From assembly GCA_943735955.1 (NCBI GenBank), contig OX030956.1, positions 6,945,645-7,009,644 of the forward strand: a stretch of 64,000 bases of DNA. Reading direction: 5' to 3'. Positions 36,912 through 60,300 of the stretch are shown piece by piece. The notes under the pieces were generated by a model, which saw only the letters and a program-made list of their open reading frames with translations, did not search any database and was not told the origin of the DNA. Within the stretch, counting starts at the first letter, position 1. Each line of letters begins with the position of its first letter. This DNA is from Piscicola geometra (Eukaryota > Annelida > Clitellata > Hirudinida > Piscicolidae). The translations under genes and the position numbers were made by a program.

Positions 36912-37234
36912 TCAGTTTTTATTGTTTGATTTTACTTTGAAATTTTCGATATAATGATGAAATAACTTGAAATTATTTATGAAAATTTTTACTGAACATC
37001 TTATTAAAAAAGACAAATTTAACATTCGTATCAAATCTGTTTCCGACGACTTTAGCCGTGTAAAGCGAGTCTCAGTTGTGTTTTTCTTCGTTCTAAAAGT
37101 CTTCCAGTAGACTTTCATCATCTCAAAATCTTCTTCATCATCCTCCACACTAATTCCATCACTCTGCATTTCAATTTCATCACTTGTGGTGGCAGCTGTT
37201 CTCTTGCTGTTCGTCTCAAAAATCTCTCGTTCTT
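36912..37234 (-). other. Possible acidic exon, unassigned
   Basis: An open minus-strand frame reads E-I-F-E-T-N-S-K-R-T, then VEDDEEDFEMMKVYWKTF and KSSETDLIRM, with balanced composition. The flanking splice sites are weak and I cannot link it to another exon. It may be an isolated exon of an undetected gene or chance. Confidence 0.25.
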
Positions 37235-38470
37235 TTACGTAAATGAACTTAATAACGTTTCCAGAAATATAGAAATTGGATACTGAAATTTTTTATAATT
37301 AATTTTTAAAACTTTTTCTTTGGCAAAGTTGAACACACTTGAGAGTTTTTGAGAAGACTCAACCACTATTTATTGGCATTTAAAAAAAACAATCTTTACT
37401 TGTAACCGAACGAAGCCATAGAGTAAAACTTGCTGGGTAACAACTAAACTGCCATTTCAGAGTGAAGACAAAAATTTATATTTGCTGGGACCAGCCTAAA
37501 TCCGCATGCTTCTAGCCTCTTTTTTTTATTTTGTTTACTTTTGATGCTCAACTAGAATCTTGCTTTTTTCTGTCTTATTTGGTTCCTATTGTTCTAACGA
37601 AATATAATCATTCTCTCAAGTCGATTGGCGTTGATTTGATTCTTAAAAAGGTTTGACAACATAAAAAGTGGGCACCAAAACCCTTGACATTTTTTTCTAA
37701 ATCATCATGTTTTTTCAATGAAGCTTTGTACAAACTGATGATATACAATATAATTTAAGAATACATCTTTTTTATTTTATCAAATCCTTCATATTTTAAA
37801 TATTTCATCTTTAATTTTAAGTTATTTAGGAAGATTGCATAATCGTCGTGACCAGCCACACCATCATAATCACCGTCAGCATCATTAGCATCAGTATGAT
37901 GATAATATTTATCACCCATAATAAATTCTTCATAGTTATCAAGACCGTCGTCTAAATATTGTCTGCACCTTCTTCCTCTATCACTACTATTCTCAATCTC
38001 ATTTGAATATTACTTTTTCATAGATTTATTGGCCCATTTATAATCTCTGCTTATATAAATGTTTCCATTATATATTTTGATCTCCAACACAAAGCTGGTT
38101 ACTTTATCATCAGCTTCATCATCACCAACGTCCTCCTCCTCTTCATCATCATCATCATCTTCATCTGCATCCTCATTCTCAACATCATTATCACCATCAC
38201 GTCTGTTTATCAACATTAAAACGAAGCAATAATCATCATTTTCATCAATATCATCGTCAACTTTTTCAGCAGTACCAGCAGAATCATTATCATCATCCTT
38301 GCCACCATTAAAGTCATCAGCAGCAGTAACAACAGCATCCGTAGTATCATCATCAGCATAGGCAATGGCAGCAGCAGCACCATCATCATCATCATCATCT
38401 CACTGCAATACTTTAATGTAAATATCATGCCAACAGTATTACTGCAGTCTGCATCCGGTGGTAATGTCGA
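37235..38470. other. Gene-free stretch with degenerate (TCA)n DNA
   Basis: AT-rich to about 37830, then scattered CATCATC runs at 37850-38410. The Asp/Glu-rich and Met-rich frames come from these repeats. Confidence 0.55.
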
Positions 38471-38479
38471 AGAACGCAT

Positions 38480-38600
38480 GATCTCACATACACACGCACA
38501 CACAACACACAACAAACCTTTCCAAATCACACACACACGCATACACACGCACACACACACACACACATACACACACGCACACACACAAATACACATAAGA
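38480..38600. repeat. Interrupted (CA)n microsatellite
   Basis: ACACAC runs broken by GC and T substitutions. Confidence 0.9.
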
Positions 38601-38843
38601 ATCTACAGAGATAGATAAGCAAACGATTTAACTTTTAGAAATTCTATAAAAAGTCTAAAAAAAGAAGAGATCCATAAATTTGAACACTTTCAATAAAATG
38701 CACACATGCGTACACACATAATACCTCCCATAAACTATTATGTACATCTCATACAATTTGTACAAAAACTGTGCACAATGGAACCGACTTGGGACGCTTA
38801 CTGACCAATGGCCTATATATGTATGATTGTGTGTGTGTTGTTG

Positions 38844-40067
<1,224 letters not shown>

Positions 40068-40414
40068 CATAGGCGGCGATCCTGGGAGTGTCCTGGGGTC
40101 CGGACCGCCCACTTTTTGGTAATTTGAGGGTCCGCCTTAATGAGGACCCCCCCTTCACTTTTTTTCAAAGAAAACATTTAAAAAATCTTGTTTTGATGCG
40201 AACATAACTGTCAAACATGGCATAAAACAGAATTATTACATATTAATACATTGTGAGTATGCGTAGTTATAGTTGTAGCGGTCTAAAATGAAACTTTTCA
40301 TTGCTTACTTAAATATTCTTATAAAAACAAATGTCAAAAAATGTTTTGTTAAGTAGGGGGAGGGAGGATCTGGAACCTAGGACCCCCCAAGATTTCAGCA
40401 GATTGCCGCCCCTG
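40068..40414. mobile_element. Second hAT MITE copy, 347 bp, with target-site duplication
   Basis: The ends are CATAGGCGGCGATCCTGGG and, reversed, CAGGGGCGGCAATCTGCTG. The flanking 8-mers CTTCTTTG (40060-40067) and CTTATTTG (40415-40422) match at 7 of 8. The interior aligns with the copy at 21231-21592, including the CATGGCATAAAACAGAATT and ACATTGTGAGTATGCGTAG blocks, in the same orientation. Confidence 0.88.
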
Positions 40415-40755
40415 CTTATTTGACCAATTAAAACTGTGTTTATGGAAGAACTTTTCAGCAATACTGATGAGTCTTCGTTGTGTTCAAAATCTTCATATAA
40501 TATCACCTCGAAATGTGGAATGAAAATTTTATTTACTAAATTTATTTTCCAATTTATAGACCTAGTGTTTATGTCTAATTGTATGTTGTAAAGGCGAATG
40601 TCTAGTTCTGTTGCAGGTTTTTAATTTGAATAATGAAACTGTCACTAATAGCTTTTCTCCAATCTGGTTGTTTGTGATAGTTTTATGGTCAATGGTCATC
40701 AAATGTATTAAAGACAGTAAATATTTTTTTCCTATTAAAAATCATAATAATTCTT

Positions 40756-40975
<220 letters not shown>

Positions 40976-43910
40976 CACTAATGGTATAGTATTAGTATAA
41001 TAATAATATTAAGCCCATAAACTTTATATACATAATTTAAAAGCGGAGTTTTATGGGCGATAGGCTTGCTTGGAAAGGAGGTGTTTACTGTGATGTTTAT
41101 GGCTTAGAATAAGGCAAAAGAGTTTCGGAATGCTTTCTAGATAGCCTCCACCACTCTTCATATCTCCGAGATTGTTTTTCCTCGAGGTCTCGATCTTTTC
41201 CGAAACCAATAGTCCACTAAGTATGTATTTAACAGGTTACCATTTATAATTTTTCTTCCTTAAATATATTATATGGTATTTAAAAAATGAATACATAACT
41301 ATTGTTATTAATTAGATTCAAAAGCATCTGTAAGATTTTATTTAAAATTTAGCCTATATTTTAGAAAATTATTTTTGTAACTAGTATATTTCACTAAATA
41401 TTTGTTTCTAAATATAAGATTACTTTATAATTTTTATGAGTTTTATATAATATAATTAATTATTAAGATTAATTATTTACTATTTTGAGGAGAGAAATGT
41501 TGCATCATGGACCTTCGAGAAGGATATCCGAGCTCGGGGATAAACTAGTTTTGGTTGGGACTTTTAGAAATTAATTCTAGTGTTGAATGAAAAAACTAAA
41601 AATAAAACTATTAATTGAATAAGAAATCAGTTTAATGATACCTTAATTAATGTAATGAAGCTATCGCTAAGTATCGATAAATAATTGCGCCAAAAGTAAC
41701 AAAAGTAGTCACATAAAAAATTTGTTTTTTAAATTGATAAAAACATTGAAAGCACACAAGAATTGTGATAATAGTGAGAATAAGGAGCATAATAAGATAG
41801 CTGGGTGCAAGCTAGCTTCAGCATCAAGCAGGATGTAATTAGAGATAACTAATGTACAAACACGTATAAATAAACGCATACAAACATACTTTCACAAATG
41901 AAAAATATACATACAATATAATATACCATGAATAAACATATAATGAAACATATAATATAGAGATTTAATACATTTGATATACTAGCATACGCAGATACGC
42001 GTGCACAACAAACACACACATAATACAGGTTAGAAGAGCGAAATAGCTTGATGATATAAATATAGGTATAACGATAGGTAGAAAAGAGTTTTCCATGATT
42101 TTGTAAGTGTTTTTTAACACCCACCTGGGTAATAATGAAAAATAAATAACCTAATATAAAATAAGTTAACTTTTGTCACTTAAAAAGGGTTGGATTGGTT
42201 AATTGAGTGAGCAATTGATGGGCGTTTGCGCATACATCTTCAGGGTGAGTCAATTTCATACGCTGTGTGTTTGTTTTTAAAACTATATTTCAAAAATGAT
42301 TAAATTATATGTGATTCATTCTTATGAGTAAGAAATTTTAATATTAATTAAATTCATTTTCTATATTCTGACTTTTTCCTTCGCAATGCCATTCATTTTA
42401 CTGTTTCCATGCCTCTTAATCTTAATCAACCGCCTAACTTTACTAACTGACATTTAAGCTTTATTACGAGCTCATCTTCAAAGCCATGTTATACTTTTTG
42501 ATTTTAAATATTTTTTCAACTTTTTAATAGTCAAATAGATTGTTTATACACTCATTAAGTTTCACATATATATCTTTCTTTTTATAAAACTAATCCACGT
42601 AATCGTTACATAATTATACGTCTTAAATAGAGGTGTGCTGGTTTCTGCTACTTTTTGCCATAATACAGTTTATAAACTAATTTAAAAATGACTTCGTGAA
42701 TGGAACATCCCTATTTTCACCAAAAATTGTTAATTAATAAAATGGCTGCCTGTAGTCTTACAATTTTCAAATGGACACTAATTGCGAGTTTTTTTAAATA
42801 GGTAGACTTCAAATAACAAAGTTATATTTTTTTGGTTGATTATACAACATTTAGAAAAATATATTGTTTTTTCTTTTTAGTAATTTACGTTATCCAAGGT
42901 GATTTGTGTTCGAAATGGCGAACTAGAATTTAAAATACGAATTGTATTTATGAGTTTAAATAAGTTATTTTTTTATTATTATCAGATTGGTAGTCTGGAT
43001 TATCAGTCAAACTTGTGTTATTATACTTGAAAATATATTTATCATTTTACAAGGTAAAATTATGCAGTTTCTCATTTTAGTTGGTTCGATGTTTGAATTA
43101 GATTACTTTTTTTTATCTAACAGTTATGCATAGATCTGTAATTACGTCGTTGGTGTTACAAAGAGCTTAACCTAAACTTCGCACCTCTGTCATTTGGAAA
43201 CCTAAGAATTAAGAATTACTATCTTCACAAGTGAAACTTGACATATACTTTTAGTTTATTTGTATAAACCATCCCAAATCAAAATGTTTTCTTGTAGTAT
43301 AAAATTTCTTAATTGGTTCCCAATTTGGTTACCAAAGATTAATAAAAACACCATGTTGCGCAATTTTATTTCTAAAGACTAAAATACATTTAAATTATTT
43401 CTTTGAATTTATAATTACTTATCAAACAACTATTTATTTATATATATATGAAGATAAAAAGTGAATAAGTATAAGAACAACAAACTAGCATCTGTTTTAA
43501 AGACATTTGTCCAAAAAAGCATTTGATACAAATACATTATGAGGCTCATATTTCAGAATTAAGCATATCTTTCAATATATATATAACAAATATATGTTTG
43601 GTTTAAAACTTTTATTTTATTTTAAATATTTTATTTTTTTACAATAGTCTTGTAATGTTATTTATTTATTAAAAGCAGATTTTAAAATTTATTCTATTAA
43701 TTAAACTATTTTTAATTTAATAGTTAATATATTAAAATTGAATCTGATGCCTATTGTTTGTTCATTACTAATGACTTCAAACTGTTTTCAGTGAATTTGT
43801 ACTTTAAAAACGTATTTAAATACGATTTTAATTGAATTAGTTTTCAACATTAGGTTTTAAATGTTATATATTTTTTCAAGTATAAAATTAATTACACACT
43901 AAACATGTCC
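40976..43910. other. Gene-free AT-rich stretch
   Basis: Nothing coding is recognised. A less AT-rich patch at 41040-41220 includes two TCGAG sites in CCTCGAGGTCTCGATC but no open frame. Confidence 0.5.
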
Positions 43911-43924
43911 ACTAATTATATTTA

Positions 43925-44045
43925 CACAACACCACTACCATCATCACCATTGTTACTATAATCAACACACTTTTTACTATCATCATCACCATTGTTATTG
44001 TCATCATCACTCTCATTATCACCATCATCATCATCATCACTTCAA
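43925..44045. repeat. Degenerate (ATC)n microsatellite
   Basis: Repeated CATCATCACCATTGTTA-like units upstream of the homeobox gene. Confidence 0.8.
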
Positions 44046-44448
44046 TTATTCTTGTAAATGTCACACAGTACTCATATATAATAATTTTAAGGTTATATTT
44101 CAACCTATGAATCCTTGGTACAAAGTTTAACTCTAAAAATTTACATGCAAATATACAAAAACCACTAGACAGACATACAGAGTCTGTATTACAGACACAC
44201 CTACACAGCATAAGAATGAATTTTTAATTTTATTTTAAAAACTATAATTAAATATCTCACTTGGTATAAAATTTTCATAATCACTCCCATAATTTAACAG
44301 ATCTTTCAAACCATTATAAAATAATAATTGTATAAATATTTGACAGGTATTTCAGCTAAAAACACAAGGAAAGTAAAATTAGAGGTGAATATAATAAAAG
44401 AAATTAAATAAAAAATAATAAAGTAATATCAAAGTCTTTAGGAACACA

Positions 44449-53410
<8,962 letters not shown>

Positions 53411-54069
53411 ACTAATTAATGAAATTATTCATAGGTTTTTAATGAACAAAAATAAGCCAATTAACTTATGAATATTCACGTGTTTGACAATAATTGACGC
53501 TCTTGAGCATTTATTTAATGCAATTAATCTTAGCCTTATTTTAATTATTCACAACTTGTTGTATTTTCATTTAATTTCTATGAAAATAACGTTTATATAG
53601 GTATATATATATATTACTAAATAAAGAAAAAATATAAATTAAATTAAATTTTAATAATAATAAGTTTAAATACGACTAGGAGAAAATATACTTTTATAAC
53701 ATTCTGTATGCTTTCATAAATTGAATGTGTATATATATATGTATGTGCGATTGGCATTTCATTTGAATCGACTTTTACACTGACTTCTTTACCGCAACAG
53801 TATTACGCGGCATCTTTGTAAATGTGACATTTGATATTATTACCTGATATTCGCGAGACTTCGATGGTTCTATTTTATCCTTTGTTCATGTTCGTTCATG
53901 TTAACTATGCTTTTATTCATTTTTTTATTGTTTAAGTTTTGTATCGTTTGCTTATGGGTCATATTTTTGTCGATATTTGTGATTCTGCATTTCGATTATC
54001 ATTTGGTTGGTTATTTGTTTTGTGCTCATTTCTTTAGATTATTACTAGTCGTCATCCTAGTTGCTTACA

Positions 54070-54165
54070 TTCATCATCATCCTCTTCTTTAACATCATTT
54101 TCATTCTCTTCTTCATCATCATCTCCATCCTCCTTTTCATCATCATCTTCATCTTCATGATCGTT
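54070..54165 (-). repeat. (ATC)n microsatellite with CTT variants
   Basis: TCATCATC and TCTTCATC units. The Met/Lys-rich minus frame is an artefact. Confidence 0.85.
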
Positions 54166-55469
54166 ATCATCATCATATCTTTCTGCCCTTTCACCTTCAC
54201 TCCGTTTCTTTCTTCCTTATTTAGTTGATGTTTTTTTAATTTATGGGTACCCATGACACTTTGTTATAGATATTTTTATTAATTTCATTTACATTTTAAA
54301 GTTATCTCTTAAATTTTAAATTTAAAATGATTTCTGTAAAAATTGGATAAATTTTTTAAAATATAATTGTGCTAGTTTTATCATTATTACTCTTAATGTT
54401 CCTAAGTAGGCTATTAGGCAAGAGAATATGCATAGTACTTATATCGCTCCTATGATGTCATAGCTGTTTTAATCTTTATTTCATTTAACACTTTGTTTCG
54501 AGTTCATTAGCATCTCCTCCATTTCATCAGAACTCAGTTACCATGACAGCATATTCAAACGTCCTCAAAGCATGTATATAAAACAAATATTTGTCGGGTT
54601 TTTAAATATTAAATTTTTCATTTATTAGATTTATCAATTTTTCCGTTCTTTTTTTGAATATATTCCCGCATTTTTTGGCATTTGACTTACCTTTTCAAGC
54701 TCTTCACTATTATTGGCCTGAAGACTTATTGGAACTGAAGGCATTTGATGCAGTTGCATTTCATTCACAGTTATTTCTGTATATAATTAGTTCACTAAAA
54801 GTAATAGCTTTTAATAGTATTAAATCTTTCAAAATTTAACTGCGTTCAAACGTGTAACCAAATTCTCAGTATTATTATACTTTTACAGCATAATCTTCAG
54901 ATATTGTGGACACAGTATTATGCCAAATTTCAATTATTTCATTTCAAAAATCTTTAAGCGTCTTCCATCTTGCGACCTCAAGATTTTCTATCGTTATTTC
55001 AATAAATCCTTCATAAAAGTCCTTTATAAATCTTCAAAATTCAATTATTCCTTGAATAATCATTAATAATAATAATAATTAATTCAAAGCAGACTAATTC
55101 AAAAATTTTAAAATTTATCCATGCCCGTCTTTTGGATTTTTAGTTAAATGGGGAAAAATATCAGAAGAGGGACTGTGTTTAATAAAGTTAAATCTTTCGT
55201 ACAATTAGTGGAAGAATAATCATTAATTTTAAAATTTCAATTCTTACACTTGGTACTTAGTTTACACTAAACAATTCGACATTAAATTTAAGTTTTTAGT
55301 TTCAAAATAACACCTCACCTCTCAAAAAGAAAAGTAAAACAAACTTAAGAAAAAGATGATTAACATTTAATTCATTAACAATTCACATTTGTTTTAAATG
55401 ATCAAGAGCTTTTATTTAAATTCTGATTTCCATATTGCATGATCAGTGATCACTCTTTTTTCCCATCAT

Positions 55470-55620
55470 GTCGTTTCATATAGCGCTTGGCACGCAACTG
55501 AAGCGCTCAGTACTAGGGCATCGGTTGCACTCAAACCTAGGACCAGCCGTTGGTCAAACCGTGCCGTTAAATGCTCACTTAGTCGTTCTGAAAAGCCGAT
55601 TCATTTAACTCTCTAACTCA
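55470..55620 (-). repeat. tRNA-derived SINE, most complete copy
   Basis: On the minus strand it has an A-box-like GACTAAGTGAGCATTTAACG and, about 30 nt on, a B-box-like AGGTTTGAGTGCAACC. Then follow ATGCCCTAGTACTGAGCG and CTTCAGTTGCGTGCC. These internal pol III promoter boxes and the segments shared with 24395-24545 and 18611-18690 define a SINE family. Confidence 0.72.
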
Positions 55621-56335
55621 CACTCACACACACACACACATAATGAACCAATGTCTTAATCATTCAGTTTCAACTTTTTTTTCTCATTCATTAAATTATT
55701 TGGATTCATAGCTTGGCATTGTCTAGCTCTTTCAAAGAGAGAAAAGGTATGAATACATGAAGCGAAACAGAGATTGAACATGTAGCTAATGAGAAACAAT
55801 TATGTGGTTGGGCATTATATTTTTTCTAAACAGAAAATGTTGGGCTGGTGAAGATGATTTTCATGTACTCACAGGGTATTGAAGAAATAATTAATGAGGC
55901 ATGACGTACACAGGGCATTGATAGGCAGTTACTCAACAATCGAATGGGAATGACACATCTTCAAAAACTCAATGAAAATATATAAGTAGTAGAAAAGATC
56001 CTTTATAGATTGTATTTGATAGGGCTAATTGGTAATTGTTAGCAGGTTACTTGTTATACGTCATCTCTGTGACTAGACCCAAAGGAATTTTAACGATTCT
56101 CCTTATTGAAGCTAATACAACGCCTCTTTTTATATATTCTTAAATCATTTTAAAAATTGGCTTTTAAGGAGATGAGAGAGGTTTTAATGCCATGATAGAA
56201 TTGAAAAAATTATTTTGTAGATTAGTTTATTTGAAACGGTAGGCAAGTAGTTTGTTGAAAGGCTAGTGAATCAGAAGAAGATTTGATTTTTCTCAAAATT
56301 ATATATTTTAGTAAGCTCGCAATAGTAGTCAAGTC

Positions 56336-57382
56336 ATGGATTCAGGAATGAACAAGGCCCCCTACTTCGTACAGGACTCAGACGGTTCGTATAATTAATT
56401 TATATAAATCCTAAAAATATTAATCTTAAATTTATTCATAAAAAACTTTTTTAAACATGAAAAATGCAATATGGGTTCTTTCAAGTTAAATTAAGTACTC
56501 ATTTTATAAGGCAAGTCTAAGCTAAGGGCTTAACGAATTGTAAGGCATTCGTTCTCTATGGGTACTGCTGATTAGACATTTTACTGAATATTAATGCGAA
56601 TAAATTAAACTTTACTTTAAAACGTTTTAGCTAAGTGTAAAATAAAATATTCAAAGTATTGAGATGTTCAAAGTTGAATCCTTGATTCTATCCACAAATA
56701 TGGACCTTTAACGAAGTTGTTTTAGTGCCAAGTCTCTGAAAAGAATGTTTCAAGTATAATGAAATTAGAATAAAGTTTCCATACTTTAGCTTGATAATCA
56801 CACTAGTTATTCAAACTCAATAGTAATTATTTACATGTAGAAAAATGTTCTTTAATATAGATACTCAATACTAATTTAATTACAACTTTCGTGTTTTTTT
56901 ACTTTTATGTAAGTAACCATAATAATATTCATTAAAGTTTTATTATTTATTCATTTTATTATTCTTCGCTGCCAGAGGTGAATACAGCGATGGAGTACAT
57001 CCAGTCAATCGAATCAGCCACAGAAACCTTCAGTAGGCCTTGTAAATTTTCAATAGCATTTAAATATTAAATAAACTAAAAAGATTTATGATTGGGTATT
57101 TAATTAACTTTTTTGGAATTATTTGATGGTATAAAATAGGTTCCAGATGGAACTTAGGAATATTTAAATGATTTACAAATCAATATTCGCTCTGGTACAT
57201 GTGAATATAACAACCCCACAGAAAGGTCTTTGAAAAAACGAAAAAACATCAGAAGCCATTTAAAAACTGATGAGGAGGATGATGATGAAGATGATGGCGT
57301 TATTGAGAAAATAATCCACTCCGTATTCACCGAGAACCAGAGCCAGACCTTATCGCTGGAAAATAATACCCTCTCAAAGAAG
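56336..57382 (+). CDS. ARHGAP18/28-like: RhoGAP gene exons 1-3 (N-terminal, low conservation)
   Basis: Exons 56336-56384, 56976-57032 and 57222-57382. Exon 3 has a Lys/Arg-rich start ([13 protein letters not shown]), an acidic run [10 protein letters not shown] and then [19 protein letters not shown]. The acceptors CGCTGCCAG and AACCCCACAG and the phases support joining. Stops upstream in the frame suggest the ATG at 56336 is the start or lies near an undetected acceptor. Confidence 0.7.
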
Positions 57383-60300
57383 GTAGTCAAGAAAAAAATT
57401 GATATTTAAATTCATTAATCATGCGATAAAATTAGAATAATTAATTTATAAATAAAATGTTATTATTATTCGTAAATATCTAATGAGCAATTGAATAATA
57501 GATGGATGAGATCTTTTCAATACATTAAAATACAATCCAACGACGAATATTATCAACGTGGCAACACCATTCGGGTTAACGCCACGACGGGTAAACCTGA
57601 ACGAGTTTAAAAACGACATGATTACATGAATATAATATATATAATCCTTTTCTTACCTGGCAACTTTTCAACTTATGAATTCATTAGTATTTTTGGGAAA
57701 CTTATTAATCCATTCATTTGATCCTTTGTCCATCCATCCATCCTCTGTCCATCCATCCATCCATCCATCCATCCATCCATCCATCCATCCATCCATCCAT
57801 CCATCCCTCCATCCATCCATCCATCCATCCATCTATCCATCCATCCATCCATCCATCCATCCATCCATCCATCCATCCATCCATCCATCCATCCATCCAT
57901 CCATCCATCCATCCATCCATCCATCCATCCATCCATCCATCCATCCATCTATCCATCCATCCATCCATCCATCCATCCATCCATCCATCCATCCATCCAT
58001 CCATCCATCCATCCATCAATCCATCCATGCATCCATGCATCCATGCATCCATGCATCCATGCATCCATGCATCCATCCATCCATGTATCCATGCATCCAT
58101 GCCTCCATGCATCCATGCATCCATGCATGCATGCATCCATCCATCCATCCATCCATCCATCCATCCATCCATCCATCCATCCATCCATCCATCCATCCAT
58201 CTATCCATCCATCCATCCATCCATCCATCCATCCATCCATCCATCCATCCATCCATCCATCCATCCATCCATTCATCCATCCATCCATCCATCCATCCAT
58301 CCATCCATCCATCCATCCATCCATCCATCCATCCATCCATCCATCCATCCATCCATCCATCCATCCATCCATCCATCCATCCATCCATCCATCCATCCAT
58401 CCATCCATCCATCCATCCATCCATCCATCCATCCATCCATCCATCCATCCATCCATCCATCCAATCAGGGCAAGTTAGCTCGCGGTGACGTCAGAGGAGT
58501 ATTCTCGTCTGCATCAAACTCCGCCAGCACTTCTCCTAACGGCTTCATCTCTTCAAGCAACCCAACTGTTCGTTTTGAAGTTGTTTTAAAATAAATAATA
58601 TTGTTTAAAAATCATTTAGATTTCAAGGCTGTTCTCTTTATTATTTTAATATACCGTTTTTGTTGAAAGCCACTTCTATTATGCTTTTCAATCAATTATC
58701 ATTCCACTTCAACACTAATAACTTCACAATCACCCACCGTCATCTAACCACTGTATGTAACAATGTTACATTGTAACATTCCTTTACATCTACATGATAC
58801 ATCGCTGCAACCAATTTCGATAATGTATCTAACATTCTTCACCATTCTTTCAGACGGTGGATCGAGTGGATTGGGATGGGAAACTGGGGGAAGCTCAAGC
58901 GAGAAGCACACTTCCACCGGAAGATGAACAGCCTGACGACCCGAAAAGTGTGTGTTCTCATGTTAATGAAATATTACATTGTTTGGAAAGTTTCGTAGAA
59001 AGATAAACGCTGATGATTGTATTAACGAATGATATTTTGATTATCTAGAAAATCTTTAATAGGTATTTTAAATAAAAATAGACTAATCAGATTACGGCAT
59101 CGTTTTCAGTGAGAGTGCGGGTAAATGACCTGGATATACATGCGCACAGAGTGAGTGATGGCTGAATGAAAATATAAATTAAAGACGAATTTAGAAGCAT
59201 AACTCTTGAAAAATCTTTTTAGAATAATTATTTTGAATTATTAAAATGCATTTCAACTGCCAGTTTATACTTACCAGCATTTCCTATTGTCAACCATACA
59301 CAAAAACCACTTTCTACAACTAACACCTAAAACTGCCACCAATAAGCATCTCACCCACCAACACCAATAAACCTACACTACAGAACATAGCAGCCTCCCA
59401 ACTGAACCCATTCAAGCTCAAGAGCACTTTTTCCACCAAACAACCGGGCCTTCCTCGCACTCCAAGCCTCGCCAATCCACATGGCCTCGCTGGCACTGGC
59501 ATCATCCATCCCGGCATTGATGCTGTCAAGCACTTCTCCTATCTGTCCACCTCCACCAATGACTATCGAGGTCCGGCGATCAACAGCGGATCAAATTCGG
59601 TGAAAAATAGATATCCACTCACTGCCACGAGGATTGAACATCTGGGAAAGAATGATGTTATTCTTCTCAAGGTTACAGATGGTTGCATGGGAAGCGTAGG
59701 GGGGTTGTTTACCGTGGTGGATGTGATTGGGGTTTTCCATTATGATGACGCATATGGTTTCATTGAGGTTGTGTTGCATGCGGTAATTGAATATGGTTTT
59801 TTGAAATATTATTTTGAAATGTCTGATATTTCAACGTATTAATAGTCTGTTAAAATTATTTATATCTAATAAACTACATTCATGGTGAATATTTTGATAC
59901 ATAAAATAAACTTTTAGCTAATTCATCTTGACTAATTGAAAGGTGTTTGCTGAAACCGAGATAAGAACAATTTTTCGAGAGAATGGCAACATCAAGTTCA
60001 ACAAGATGAATACCAAAAGAAGATCTAAAGGTGTTGTTGCTACATGTTGCATGTTGATGGGTGTTGTTTTTGGGTGTTTTGAATGTTGTTGTTGGATGTT
60101 TTAGGTGTTGTTGTTGGATGTTTTTGGTGTTGTTGTTGGATGTTTTAGGTTTTGTTGTTGGATGTTTTAGGTGTTGTTGTTGGATGTTTTTGGTGTTGTT
60201 GGTTGGGGTTTTTTGGGGGATGTTGTAGTGGATATTGTTGGTGGATTAGGTTTTAAGTTTCGATTTAATGAAGCTTTTTTGATACTGTTTTAATTGGAAA

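Larger units (their letters stand above)
53411..56335. other. Intergenic stretch between the zeb-like and RhoGAP genes
   Basis: AT-rich. I scanned it for Cys-x2-Cys and His-x3-His codon patterns and saw no finger exon. A very short candidate last exon (after CCGCAACAG at 53800, reading Y-Y-A-A-S-L-stop) is possible but unsupported. It also holds (ATC)n at 54070-54165 and a SINE at 55470-55620. Confidence 0.6.

Noticed and set aside
53800..53825. Tiny last exon of the zeb-like gene (Y-Y-A-A-S-L-stop)
   Set aside because: The acceptor is plausible and in phase, but seven codons give no independent evidence.
57675..58594. Long frames of repeated S-I-H-P or M-D-G-W units on both strands
   Set aside because: Translation of a (CATC)n array: open in several frames on both strands because the repeat contains no stop, with no start context and no non-repeat domain.
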